Positions 1 through 7,631 are shown, counted from the first letter of the stretch. The stretch is 9,297 nucleotides of DNA from an uncultured Bacilli bacterium (GCA_947585885.1 CANPXI010000032.1:1-9297); one strand, 5' to 3'. The notes: generated by a model from the letters alone, not told the origin. Numbers and translations are program-made.

Positions 1-70
1 ACACATAATTAAAGAGGGATATATGCCTAGACTTGATTATTTAAGTGTTCTAGATAAATTATATTTTTAA
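1..70 (+). CDS. recU: RecU Holliday junction resolvase, C-terminal end (partial)
   Basis: The frame starting at base 2 reads as the last 22 residues of a protein, HIIKEGYMPRLDYLSVLDKL followed by YF and a TAA at 68-70. From memory, Bacillus RecU ends in a very similar way (a GYxPRxDYL core and a terminal aromatic pair). RecU is the Holliday-junction endonuclease of Bacillota, acting in recombinational repair and chromosome segregation. The gene enters from beyond the left edge, so the catalytic residues cannot be checked. Placement supports the call: recU lies directly upstream of ponA in Bacillus, and here the stop codon overlaps the ribosome binding site of the next gene. The identification rests on a short tail plus synteny. 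Confidence 0.8.
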   Translation, partial: HIIKEGYMPRLDYLSVLDKLYF

Positions 71-80
71 GGAGAATAAA

Positions 81-2933
81 ATGGTAAGTTTAAAGAGTAA
101 AATTAAATTTAATAAGGTAAGAAATAAGGGAGAAAAATTAAAGAGTAAGATTAGAAAAGAAAAGAAGGTAAAAGATAAGCCTGTTAAAGAAAAGAAACCT
201 AAGAATAAGAGAAAGATAGTTTATTATGTTTTATCTTTTATTACATTATGTGCGATTTTAGTGTTTGTAGCAGTTATTGGTTTTGCTATTTATATTGTTA
301 AGACTGCACCTGATTTTTCTGAAGACAAGTTATATAATAAAGAATCTACTATTATGTATGATGCTAAAGGAAATATAATGGCTATTTTGGGTATGAATGT
401 TGGTGAAGATAGCGAGGGAGGAAGTATTGTTGAGACTAGAGTTAAATTAGAATATGAAGATTTTCCTCAAGTTTTAATAGATGCAGTTGTTGCAACTGAA
501 GACTCAAGATTTTTCCAACATAATGGTGTTGATTTAGCAAGATTTGTTAAAGCAAGTATTGGTCAAGTTTTAGGTAATAGTGATGCAGGTGGTGCTTCTA
601 CCCTAACTATGCAAGTTAGTAAGAATGCTTTAACTGATACTACTAGTGAAGGTTTTGCAGGTATTAAGAGAAAGTTTACTGATATTTATTTATCTGTATT
701 TAAAATAGAAAAGCAATATACTAAGCAAGATATTTTAACAATGTATTTGAATTCTGAATTTTTAGGACAAGAATCTTTTGGTGTTGAGCAAGCAAGTCAA
801 ACTTATTTTGGTAAGAGTGCTAGAGATTTAACTTTAAGTGAAGCTGCTTTGATTGCAGGACTTTTCCAAGCACCTAGTGCATATGATCCATTTACTTATC
901 CAGAAGAAGCTAAGGCACGTAGAAATCAAGTTCTTAATTTAATGGAAAGACATGGATATATTAGCGAAGAACAATGTGAGATAGCTAAAAAAATGCCTAT
1001 AGAAGATATGATTAAGGTAACTCAAAAGAAAGCTGATTATAGTCAAGGATATAGAAATATGGTAATTGATGAGGTTATGGAAAAGTTTGGAGTTGATCCT
1101 TATTCAGTACCAATGAAGATTTATACTACATTTGATTCAAGCAAACAACAAGTTATTAATAGTATATATGATGGAAGTTATGGATATAAATTTAAAGATG
1201 ATTATGTTCAACTTGCTATGTCTGTTATAGATAATAAGACAGGTGCTATTCTAGCGATTGGTGCTGGAAGAGATAGTGGTAATGCAGCAAGGACATTAAA
1301 TAGAGCTACTTCAATTAGACGTCACCCTGGTTCAACTATTAAACCCCTACTCGATTATGGACCTGCTATTGAATATTTAAACTGGAGTGAATATACACCA
1401 ATATTTGATGAAGCTGATGTTAAGTATTCAACTGGCGGAATAATGCATAACTTTGACTTTTCTCATGAAGGACTTGTTAGTTTAAAATATGCTTTAAGTG
1501 AATCAAAGAATACATGTGCTCTTCAAACTTTCCAAGCTACTACTAATGAACAAAAATGGAATTTCATTCAAAGTTTAGGTATTACTCCTGGTAATAATGA
1601 TGGTAATATATTTGAGTCTTCTGCAATTGGGGCTTTTGAAGGAACTAACCCAGTAGAACTTGGTGGAGCTTATTCAGCAATAGCTAACGGAGGATATTAT
1701 ACAGAACCTTATAGTGTTACTGCTATTGAATTTATTGATAGTGGTGAAAGAGAAGAATATAAGCCTGTTAGAAAACGTGTTATGAAAGAAACTACTGCTT
1801 ATATGATTACACATATATTATTTAATGTTACAGTTGGTATGGCACAAGTACCTGGAAACCAAATAGCCACTAAAACTGGTACTAGTAGTTATGAAGCAAG
1901 TACTCTTGCTGCTAATGGTCTTCCATCTAGTACTATACAAGACTCATGGATAGCTACATATAACCCTGACTATACAATTACATTCTGGTATGGATATGAT
2001 AAATTAGATCCAAACCATTATAATGAACATCAACCTGCTAATGTACATAGAAATACTATACAGTCACTTCTTACAAAACATATTTTAACTACTGGTAGTA
2101 AGTTTACTGTTCCAAAAGGTTTAGTTTATTCAAAAGTTGAACTTGAAACTTTCCCTGCTCAGTTACCTAGTGAATATACTCCTGGTGATTCAATTGGTTC
2201 ATATTATTTTATATCAGGTACTGAACCTACAGAAGTTTCAAAAAGATTTTCAAAATTAACTGATCCAAGTAATGTAACTATTGTTGAAAATGATAATTCT
2301 GCTACACTTTCTTGGGATAGTCCTGGAATTCCAGATGCTGTTAATAGTGAGTATTTACAAGATTATTTTAAAAAGTATTATAAATCATGGGCAAATAAAT
2401 ATTATAATCAAAGACTTAACTATAATACTAAGTTTATTGGTACATTTGGTTTTGATATATATTTAAAGAGTGGAAGTAATTTAAAATTTGTAGGTCACAC
2501 TGATGATACTTCTTATACTGTAGATAATATTGCAGGTTATGATGCAGTTGTTGTTAAATCAGCTTACAGTATTCGTAAAAATAATGCTAGCGATGGTGTT
2601 GAAGTTCCACTTACTGGATCTGCTACTTCTTTTGAAATAGTTTTACAAGCTGTAGAAACGAATGACGGACCTAAACTTAATCCATCATTTGATATTGGAG
2701 AAAGTGTTCCAGATATGGGATTTAGTACTATTAAGTTTATTGTAAATAATGTTGATATGACTGATTCAATTAGTGAAAGCGACTTCTCTTATACTATTGA
2801 AGACTGCACTAGTGGTAGTTGTAAAACAGTAGATAAAATTGATACTAGCAAAAAAAGTTCATATAGAATAACATATAAGATTGTATATCTTGGAACTCCA
2901 TTTACTAAAGTTAGAGAGGTACATGTAGGATAA
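81..2933 (+). CDS. ponA: Class A penicillin-binding protein (PBP1A/PonA type), bifunctional transglycosylase/transpeptidase with C-terminal Ig-like extension
   Basis: This 950-residue enzyme polymerises lipid II into glycan strands and cross-links the peptides at the outer face of the membrane. A very Lys/Arg-rich cytoplasmic tail (1-45) precedes one membrane anchor (about 47-73). The GT51 domain follows with EDSRFFQHNGVD (139-151, E140 the expected catalytic Glu), GGASTLTMQVSKN (170-182; the TMQ variant is also known from PBP1C-type enzymes) and the 210-245 motifs. The transpeptidase has S418-T-I-K421, S475-K-N477 and K598-T-G-T. After about residue 715 comes a fibronectin-III-like segment (726-860) and a last beta-rich domain ending in TYKIVYLGTPFTKVREVHVG, with C909 and C914 close enough to form a disulphide. 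The start is supported by AAGGAG at 69-74, which overlaps the recU stop, so the two genes are probably co-transcribed. Function is secure; paralogue naming is by synteny. Confidence 0.95.
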   Translation: MVSLKSKIKFNKVRNKGEKLKSKIRKEKKVKDKPVKEKKPKNKRKIVYYVLSFITLCAILVFVAVIGFAIYIVKTAPDFSEDKLYNKESTIMYDAKGNIMAILGMNVGEDSEGGSIVETRVKLEYEDFPQVLIDAVVATEDSRFFQHNGVDLARFVKASIGQVLGNSDAGGASTLTMQVSKNALTDTTSEGFAGIKRKFTDIYLSVFKIEKQYTKQDILTMYLNSEFLGQESFGVEQASQTYFGKSARDLTLSEAALIAGLFQAPSAYDPFTYPEEAKARRNQVLNLMERHGYISEEQCEIAKKMPIEDMIKVTQKKADYSQGYRNMVIDEVMEKFGVDPYSVPMKIYTTFDSSKQQVINSIYDGSYGYKFKDDYVQLAMSVIDNKTGAILAIGAGRDSGNAARTLNRATSIRRHPGSTIKPLLDYGPAIEYLNWSEYTPIFDEADVKYSTGGIMHNFDFSHEGLVSLKYALSESKNTCALQTFQATTNEQKWNFIQSLGITPGNNDGNIFESSAIGAFEGTNPVELGGAYSAIANGGYYTEPYSVTAIEFIDSGEREEYKPVRKRVMKETTAYMITHILFNVTVGMAQVPGNQIATKTGTSSYEASTLAANGLPSSTIQDSWIATYNPDYTITFWYGYDKLDPNHYNEHQPANVHRNTIQSLLTKHILTTGSKFTVPKGLVYSKVELETFPAQLPSEYTPGDSIGSYYFISGTEPTEVSKRFSKLTDPSNVTIVENDNSATLSWDSPGIPDAVNSEYLQDYFKKYYKSWANKYYNQRLNYNTKFIGTFGFDIYLKSGSNLKFVGHTDDTSYTVDNIAGYDAVVVKSAYSIRKNNASDGVEVPLTGSATSFEIVLQAVETNDGPKLNPSFDIGESVPDMGFSTIKFIVNNVDMTDSISESDFSYTIEDCTSGSCKTVDKIDTSKKSSYRITYKIVYLGTPFTKVREVHVG

Positions 2934-2940
2934 AAAAATT

Positions 2941-2968
2941 GACATAACTTAAGTGTTATGTCTTTTTT
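2941..2968. terminator. Bidirectional intrinsic terminator between convergent genes
   Basis: GACATAAC (2941-2948) pairs with GTTATGTC (2955-2962) as an 8-bp stem with a 6-base loop, followed by six Ts (2963-2968). It lies 8 bases after the ponA stop. On the other strand the stem is followed by AA and a run of seven Ts (complement of 2932-2938), so it can also end the leftward dnaD-nth cluster, whose last stop codon (2967-2969) abuts it. Confidence 0.85.
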
Positions 2969-3386
2969 ATATCTTTTCTCCTCCATATATTGAATTACCA
3001 TAGTTATTTTCATATTCATAGTCATAATTAGTTTCATATATTACTTTCTCTTTATCTATTATGTATGAATATACTTCATCATTAATTCTATAAACTACAA
3101 TTCTATGAATACCTGTTACTGTTCTTACTTTATAACTAAGTTTTGTTTCTTTTCTTATGTTCGTTTTTTGTAATTGGAATGTAGGGAGTATTTTGAAGTC
3201 TACATTTTCTACTAAGCCTATCTCATTTCTTATTTTAACTGAATGCATTATATCATATTTATCTAAATCTATAGTACTTTTTAAACTAGTAAATAAGCTA
3301 TTAAATAATAAATATATTATGGCTACTAAAAGTATTAGAATACCTACTACTATATTAATAACTAATGCTTCTTTATTTTTATCCAT
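2967..3386 (-). CDS. Membrane-anchored protein of unknown function
   Basis: I do not recognise this 139-residue protein. It opens with a short charged tail (MDKNKEA), has one strongly hydrophobic segment at about 8-32, and then about 105 residues with an alternating polar/hydrophobic, probably beta-rich pattern, predicted outside the cell. The end is rich in Tyr, Asn and Gly (five Tyr between 121 and 134). No cysteine, lipobox or LPXTG motif is visible. Its ATG shares a base with the nth stop (TAATG), and AAAGGA lies about 11 bases upstream, so translation is probably coupled to nth. It ends at the shared terminator. In Bacillus, as I recall, ypoC occupies this position between nth and ponA, but this protein does not look like YpoC, which has no such membrane segment in my memory. 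Coding status is supported by tight operon packing; function is unknown. Confidence 0.75.
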   Translation of the reverse strand: MDKNKEALVINIVVGILILLVAIIYLLFNSLFTSLKSTIDLDKYDIMHSVKIRNEIGLVENVDFKILPTFQLQKTNIRKETKLSYKVRTVTGIHRIVVYRINDEVYSYIIDKEKVIYETNYDYEYENNYGNSIYGGEKI

Positions 3387-4021
3387 TACTTCTTTTTCCT
3401 TTCATTTTTATAATACTTACATATTTCTTTAAATGGACATTCTTCACATAAAGGGTTTTTAGCAGTACAATTGTATCTTCCAAATAATACTAATTGATGA
3501 TGAAGTCTACTCCATTTATCTTTAGGAAATTTTTTCATCAGTTTTTGTTCTACTTCTAATACATCATCTGTTTCTTTTGCAAGACTAAGTCTTTTACTAA
3601 CTCTAAAAACATGAGTATCTACTGCAATACATGGAGTATTATAAATATTTGATAGTACTACATTTGTTGTTTTTCTACCTACTCCATCTAAGCTTTCTAA
3701 AACCTCTCTATCATTTGGTACATGTCCGCCTAGTTTTAATAATTCTTCTACAATACTTTTAAAGTGTTTTGCTTTTTGTTTATACATCCCTATTGTCTTT
3801 AAATGTTCTTCTATTTCTTTTATAGTAAGTTTATTTAATTTTTCTAATGTATCATATTTTTTAAATAAAGGCACTGTTACCATGTTTACTCTTTTATCTG
3901 TTGTTTGGGCACTTAACATTACTGCTAAGAGTAACTCGTAATCTTTATTATAAAGTAATTCACATTTTGGATTTGGATATAACTCATCTAAAGACTTTAT
4001 TATATATTCAGTTTTATTCAT
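3386..4021 (-). CDS. nth: Endonuclease III (DNA glycosylase/AP lyase)
   Basis: A 211-residue base-excision-repair enzyme that removes oxidised pyrimidines and nicks the resulting abasic site. The helix-hairpin-helix LDGVGRKTTNVV carries the catalytic lysine K117, and VDTHVFRVSKRL carries the catalytic aspartate D135. The [4Fe-4S] cluster ligands C185, C192, C195 and C201 have the classical C-x6-C-x2-C-x5-C spacing, and length matches the family. The start is supported by AGGAG six bases upstream. It overlaps the dnaD stop by 8 bases and its own stop overlaps the next ATG, so it is an internal gene of a coupled operon. The dnaD-nth order is conserved in Bacillus. Nothing is missing or odd in the sequence. 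Confidence 0.97.
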   Translation of the reverse strand: MNKTEYIIKSLDELYPNPKCELLYNKDYELLLAVMLSAQTTDKRVNMVTVPLFKKYDTLEKLNKLTIKEIEEHLKTIGMYKQKAKHFKSIVEELLKLGGHVPNDREVLESLDGVGRKTTNVVLSNIYNTPCIAVDTHVFRVSKRLSLAKETDDVLEVEQKLMKKFPKDKWSRLHHQLVLFGRYNCTAKNPLCEECPFKEICKYYKNERKKK

Positions 4022-4604
4022 TATCTTCTCCTAGCCAATTATAGTCAAATAATTCTTTGTATTCTTCATCTTCTACTTTATTACCTTTTTTTGTCCAATC
4101 ATATATTATTTTATCAATGTATCTTAAGTTTCTTACACCATTTATTACAGCTTCTTTTAAGGCACTTAGAATTATTTCTTCACTTACTTTGTTTTCTATC
4201 CATTTATTTATTGTTTCATATTCTATAGGGCTTAGACTACGGCCAAATTCTTTTTCAAATTTAGAGTATATGTCAATGTCTTTTTCTTCTTCTTTTTTGT
4301 TAAGTATCATTTTGTCATAAAACATTTCTAGTGATATCTCTTCTGTTACTTTTCCGTTTTCATTTTTAAGTGATGTTTCTATAAAACCTTTAGTTATTAA
4401 GTCACTATAAGTGTTTAGTATTTCTTCATCAGTAAAGTTAAGATATTCTTTTATTTTTTCTAAATCAAGTATTGTTCCTTCGTTTAAAAAGTATAATATT
4501 AGTAAAAATTCATTTAGAGTAAGATTTAAGGTTTTTATGTTTTTTAAAACTAAAGGATTAATTAACAAACTTTTTTGTTTATAAAGTGCTTTTATATCGT
4601 TCAT
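4014..4604 (-). CDS. dnaD: DnaD replication initiation/restart protein
   Basis: A 196-residue primosomal protein which in Bacillus works with DnaB and DnaI to load the replicative helicase at oriC and stalled forks. The N-terminal part (about 15-80) has the winged-helix pattern (LTLNEFLLILYFLNEG, then a second helical unit and IETSLKNENGK as the wing). The C-terminal DnaB_2-type domain (about 110-175) ends in LRYIDKIIYDW, matching the family YxxxIxxxW motif at Y162, I166 and W170, which in DnaD contributes to single-stranded DNA binding. The ribosome binding site AGGTGA (complement of 4609-4614) overlaps the cca stop codon, implying coupling to cca. Downstream nth overlaps it by 8 bases. The motif plus dnaD-nth synteny make this call firm despite low overall sequence conservation in the family. 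Confidence 0.92.
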   Translation of the reverse strand: MNDIKALYKQKSLLINPLVLKNIKTLNLTLNEFLLILYFLNEGTILDLEKIKEYLNFTDEEILNTYSDLITKGFIETSLKNENGKVTEEISLEMFYDKMILNKKEEEKDIDIYSKFEKEFGRSLSPIEYETINKWIENKVSEEIILSALKEAVINGVRNLRYIDKIIYDWTKKGNKVEDEEYKELFDYNWLGEDNE

Positions 4605-4608
4605 TTTA

Positions 4609-5691
4609 TCACCTCATATTTTTTAGTTTATTTATTATATCTTCTTTTTTGTTTTTTAACTTCCCTTCTATTACTTCTTTCTCTATTATTTTTAATATTT
4701 TCCCTAGTTTATAACTTGGTGTAATATTTAATATTTCGCATATTTCATCAGTTGTTATGTTTAAATCTATTATACCTTTTATTGGTAAATTAGTATAGAG
4801 TAAATTTATTTCTTTTTTATCTATTCCTAATATATCTGCTGCGATTAGGGATGGATATAAGCCATAGTTATATAAGTCATATTTTGTTATTTCTTTTTTG
4901 TTTATTAGTTCTTTTATTATTTTTATATTTTCTTTATCATATTTTGAAAAGTTATAATCACTTGTATATTCTAATTGGCTCCAGACTCCTATAATAGTGT
5001 CTGTTTCTTTAAAATTATTACTTTTTATACCAAAATATTCTTCTAAGTTAAATTCTTTTAAAAAGGCTAAAAATGGGGTTACATTTTTTGTTTTAAATAT
5101 TTTATCTAATTCTTCTTTTTTTCTTATTATATTTATTTCTTTTAGATCACTACCATTTTCTTTTATGTAATTTATAATACTTTTATCTAGTTTAAAATTA
5201 AGTTCACACATAAATCTTAATGCTCTTATTATTCTTGTTTTATCTTCTTTAAATAAGATATTAACGTCTTTTACTGGTCTTATTATTTTGTTTTCTATGT
5301 CTTTTTTTGCATTAAATAAGTCAATTATGTTTTCTTCACTATCCATACATAGTGTATTCATTATAAAGTCTCTTCTTTTTAAATCTTCTTCTAAGCTACT
5401 AGTGTATTCTATACTTACTGGTTTATTGTTTTTATAAGATAAATCTTTTCTAAATGTTGTTATGTCAATTATTTCTTCACCTATTTTTATTTTACTTGCT
5501 CCATATTCATCGTGTACCATGTAGATATTATTAAATATACCTTTTATGTCTTTAGGGGTTGCATTTGTTATTATGTCTATATCAAGAGATTCTTTTCCTA
5601 AGAGTTTATCTCTTACATAACCTCCTACAATGTAGGCTACAAAGCCATGCATTTCTAAAGATTTTAATATTTCTTTATATTTTTTATCCAT
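4609..5691 (-). CDS. cca: CCA-adding enzyme (tRNA nucleotidyltransferase)
   Basis: A 360-residue class II nucleotidyltransferase that builds or repairs the 3' CCA end of tRNAs. The head domain has GGYVRD at 23-28 and the metal-binding D37-I-D39. The neck has EEDLKRRDFIMNTL (101-114) and the nucleotide-selecting stretch EDKTRIIRALRF (149-160). The rest is Lys/Ile/Asn-rich helix typical of the tail, and length is a little under Bacillus Cca (about 397). The RRDF and EDxxR motifs favour CCA addition over poly(A) polymerase, but the two are hard to separate by eye. Two in-frame stops lie just upstream of the ATG, which fixes the start, yet no Shine-Dalgarno sequence is visible there. The gene begins only 18 bases after the HU terminator, so it probably depends on read-through. 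Confidence 0.93.
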   Translation of the reverse strand: MDKKYKEILKSLEMHGFVAYIVGGYVRDKLLGKESLDIDIITNATPKDIKGIFNNIYMVHDEYGASKIKIGEEIIDITTFRKDLSYKNNKPVSIEYTSSLEEDLKRRDFIMNTLCMDSEENIIDLFNAKKDIENKIIRPVKDVNILFKEDKTRIIRALRFMCELNFKLDKSIINYIKENGSDLKEINIIRKKEELDKIFKTKNVTPFLAFLKEFNLEEYFGIKSNNFKETDTIIGVWSQLEYTSDYNFSKYDKENIKIIKELINKKEITKYDLYNYGLYPSLIAADILGIDKKEINLLYTNLPIKGIIDLNITTDEICEILNITPSYKLGKILKIIEKEVIEGKLKNKKEDIINKLKNMR

Positions 5692-5708
5692 ATATTATTA
5701 GAATGACT

Positions 5709-5732
5709 AAAAAAAAAGCCATTGGCTTTTTT
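5709..5732 (-). terminator. Intrinsic terminator of the HU gene
   Basis: Read on the minus strand, AAAAAAGCC, a three-base loop and GGCTTTTTT form a 9-bp stem running directly into a nine-base T run (complement of 5709-5717). It begins 2 bases after the HU stop codon. The + strand reading also gives a stem plus a T run, but no + strand gene ends here. Its position just before cca implies partial termination if cca is expressed from the HU promoter. Confidence 0.85.
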
Positions 5733-5733
5733 A

Positions 5734-6006
5734 TTAATTTAAAGCATCTTTTAATTTGCTTCCAGCTTTGAAACTTGCAACTGTCTTTGCAGGAATTTTT
5801 AATGGTTGTTTAGTTAAAGGATTAATTCCTTCTCTAGCAGCACGTTTTTTAGCACTGAAAGTACCAAATCCTACTAATGCAACTTTTCCTTCCTTTTTTA
5901 ATCCTGATTGGATTCCTTCTAAAGTAGCGTCTAATGCTCTTCCAGCATCTGCTTTAGTTAATCCAGTTTTAGCAGCTATAAATTCTACTAATTCTTGTTT
6001 AGTCAT
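5734..6006 (-). CDS. hup: HU-type DNA-binding histone-like protein
   Basis: The chosen start gives 90 residues, the standard HU length. HU dimers bend and wrap DNA and compact the nucleoid. The protein begins MTKQELVEFIAAKTGLTKADAGRAL (dimer helices) and contains the signature GFGTFSAKKRAAREGINPLT (46-65) with the intercalating proline at position 63, then LKIPAKTVASFKAGSKLKDAL. A longer frame begins at 6021, but the first codons of that version spell the ribosome binding site: GGAGGT sits 7 bases before the ATG at 6006, so the inner ATG is the real start. It lies downstream of spoIVA, as hbs does in Bacillus, but with its own predicted promoter and terminator, consistent with high independent expression. 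Bacillus calls the gene hbs. Confidence 0.96.
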   Translation of the reverse strand: MTKQELVEFIAAKTGLTKADAGRALDATLEGIQSGLKKEGKVALVGFGTFSAKKRAAREGINPLTKQPLKIPAKTVASFKAGSKLKDALN

Positions 6007-6013
6007 TTCTATT

Positions 6014-6019
6014 ACCTCC
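6014..6019 (-). promoter_or_regulatory. Shine-Dalgarno site that fixes the HU start
   Basis: A perfect GGAGGT (read on the minus strand) ends 7 bases before the ATG at 6006. It overlaps an upstream in-frame ATG at 6021, which has only A/T-rich sequence before it. This decides in favour of the 90-residue protein. Confidence 0.85.
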
Positions 6020-6030
6020 ATCTATTTTTT

Positions 6031-6047
6031 TAAGCATGTTATGCTTA
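6031..6047 (-). promoter_or_regulatory. Inverted repeat in the HU leader
   Basis: TAAGCAT, GTT, ATGCTTA is a perfect 7-bp inverted repeat with a 3-base loop. It sits between the predicted HU promoter and the ribosome binding site, almost exactly where transcription should start. It could be a 5' stem-loop protecting the mRNA or a protein-binding operator. No long T run follows the stem on the minus strand (it is followed by A residues), so it is not a terminator for HU transcripts. Confidence 0.55.
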
Positions 6048-6054
6048 TGTTTTC

Positions 6055-6083
6055 ATTTTAACTATATAATATATAAAAAGCAA
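6055..6083 (-). promoter_or_regulatory. Putative housekeeping promoter for HU
   Basis: On the minus strand, TTGCTT (complement of 6078-6083) is followed after 17 bases by TAAAAT (complement of 6055-6060), which matches the -10 consensus at five of six positions; the -35 matches at three. The 17-base spacing is optimal and the start point would fall near 6047, about 40 bases before the HU ATG. The region is very A/T rich, so chance matches are possible. Confidence 0.5.
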
Positions 6084-6156
6084 TATTTTTTTTTACATTT
6101 TACGTTTTTTTTACGATTTTATCGGGTTTTGGTAGTTTCTTTTGTACTAAATAAAG

Positions 6157-6178
6157 AAAAAAGCTATATTACTATAGC
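6157..6178 (-). terminator. Intrinsic terminator overlapping the end of spoIVA
   Basis: Read on the minus strand, GCTATA, loop GTAA, TATAGC and then six Ts. The left arm encodes the last codons of spoIVA and its TAG stop lies in the right arm. The stem is short (6 bp) and A/T rich, so termination may be moderate. It separates spoIVA from the independently promoted HU gene. Confidence 0.7.
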
Positions 6179-7631
6179 AATTAAGTTTCCGCTTCCTTTG
6201 TTTACTATTTTTGTTATTGTAGTCATTAGTTTATATCTAACGTTTTCTGGAACACTGTTAAGTTTTGATTCTATTCCTTCTTGTACGATTACTTCTAAAC
6301 TACGACCAAATATTTCACTTTTCCATATGCTACTTGGGTCTTCTTCTTTTCCTTTTGTTAAATAGTCTATTAGTTCTCTACTTTGTACTTCACTACCGAT
6401 TATTGGTTCAAAAGTACTTTCTACGTCTACTTTTATCATGTGAATTGATGAAGCTACTGCTTTTAGTCTTACACCATATCTACCTGACTGTTTTATTATT
6501 TCAGGAGTATCAAGTTTCATGTCTTTAAGTTTAGGTGAAGCTATTCCATATCCTGTTTGATATACTTGTTTTAGTGCTGACTTGATGCTTTCGTATTCGC
6601 TTTTTCCTTCACTAAAGTCTTCAAATACTTTTAATAGTTCTGCTTTTGAATTAATACTAACACCTATTATTTCTTTTAATACTTCGTCATATAAGTCTTC
6701 TCTTGCTTCTAGGTTCTCCAGTGTTAGCGTTTAAGTTACTAATGTAAGCATTACTTATTATGTCTTTTTCTTCAAAATTTAGGTTTATGTTATTTATGTC
6801 CCTTAATTTGTCTACGTTTACTACACTTTCTTTCATAGCATTTAAGAATGTTTTCTTTATTTTATGTGTGTTTTTTAGTACTCCTACCCAGTCTGGTATT
6901 TTTACTTCTATGTCTTCTACTGGGAATTCGTAAAGAGCTTCTTTTAGTATGTTCATTATTTCTTGTTCTCTCATATCTATTATACTAGTAGGTATTACTG
7001 GTACATCATATTTACTTTTTAGTTCACTAACTATTTCTAAAGTTTCTGGATGAGTTGGATGTATTGTATTTAGTACTACTATAAATGGTTTATTTATGTT
7101 TTTTAGTTCTGTTATTACTTTATCTTCTGCTTCTACAAAGTTACTTCTACTCATTTCACCAATAGATCCATCAGTAGTTATTACTATTCCAATTGTGCTG
7201 TGGTCTTTTATTACTTTTTCTGTACCAATTGTTGCAGCTTCTGTAAATGGTAAGTCTTCAGTAAACCATGGAGTTTTTACCATTCTCATGTTACCTCCAT
7301 CGTCTAAATAGCCTTTACATTCTGGAGTTATAAAACCTACACAATCGATTAGTTTTATGTTTGTGGTAAAGTCATCTATTTTCATTTTTGCTCCACTTGA
7401 TGGGACAAATTTTGGCTCGATTGTCATTATTTGTTTTCCAGCAGCTGTTTGTGGGATTTCATCTAAGCATCTTTTTCTTTCTATTTCATCTTCTATATTA
7501 GGGACTATTAGATTTTCTATTACTTTTTTTATAAATGTTGATTTACCAGTTCTTACTGCGCCCACTACACCTAGATATATTTCACCATTACCTTTAGAAG
7601 ATATGCTTTCTAATATTTCTTTTTTATCCAT
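6164..7631 (-). pseudogene. spoIVA: Stage IV sporulation protein A, spore-coat ATPase, split by a +1 frameshift
   Basis: SpoIVA polymerises on the forespore surface, using ATP, to form the platform for the spore coat. The first frame (7631-6687) gives 314 residues: MDKKEILESISSKGNGEIYL, Walker A GAVRTGKST (24-32, K30), LIDCVGF with D96 as Walker B, and conserved stretches such as TPWFTEDLPFTEAATIGTEK and HSTIGIVITTDGSIG. After NANTGE the frame runs into PRSKRRLI and a stop. The remaining protein continues in another frame, open from 6730 to the TAG at 6164-6166: LEAREDLYDEVLKEIIG, QTGYGIASPKLKDMKLDTPE, HMIKVDVESTFEPIIG, IFGRSLEVIVQEGI and NLIAIVI. Removing one base gives 488 residues, close to the 492 of Bacillus SpoIVA. 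No other lesion is seen, so the change is recent or a sequencing error. AAGGAG lies 8 bases before the ATG. If real, the C-terminal region needed for anchoring and assembly is lost. Confidence 0.92.
6690..6730 (-). other. Frameshift interval in spoIVA
   Basis: The upstream frame stops at 6687-6689 and the downstream frame has a stop at 6731-6733, so the extra base must lie between them. Protein similarity narrows it to about 6712-6730. Dropping one C of the CC pair at 6712-6713 (minus-strand reading) joins NANTGE to LEAREDLYDE, which fits the family. An alternative join a few codons earlier (LN to LTLENLEAREDLYDE) cannot be excluded by eye. Confidence 0.85.

Noticed and set aside
170..182. 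Possible defect in the PBP glycosyltransferase motif (TMQ instead of TQQ)
   Set aside because: The same variant is known in PBP1C-type GT51 enzymes and all other catalytic motifs are intact. (Positions given are protein residues.)
6019..6021. Upstream ATG giving a 95-residue HU
   Set aside because: Its first codons are the GGAGGT ribosome binding site for the ATG at 6006, it has no SD of its own, and the 90-residue form is the family's standard length.
5756..6061. Plus-strand open frame opposite HU
   Set aside because: It is the antisense shadow of the HU gene, with no RBS and no recognisable protein.
6164..6520. A separate 118-residue minus-strand gene starting with MKLDTPE
   Set aside because: The frame stays open and SpoIVA-like upstream to 6730; the methionine is an internal SpoIVA residue, there is no RBS, and it is the C-terminal part of the split gene.
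6690..6730. Programmed +1 ribosomal frameshifting in spoIVA
   Set aside because: No slow stop codon, slippery run or stimulatory SD/hairpin is visible at the crossover, and SpoIVA is not known to use recoding.
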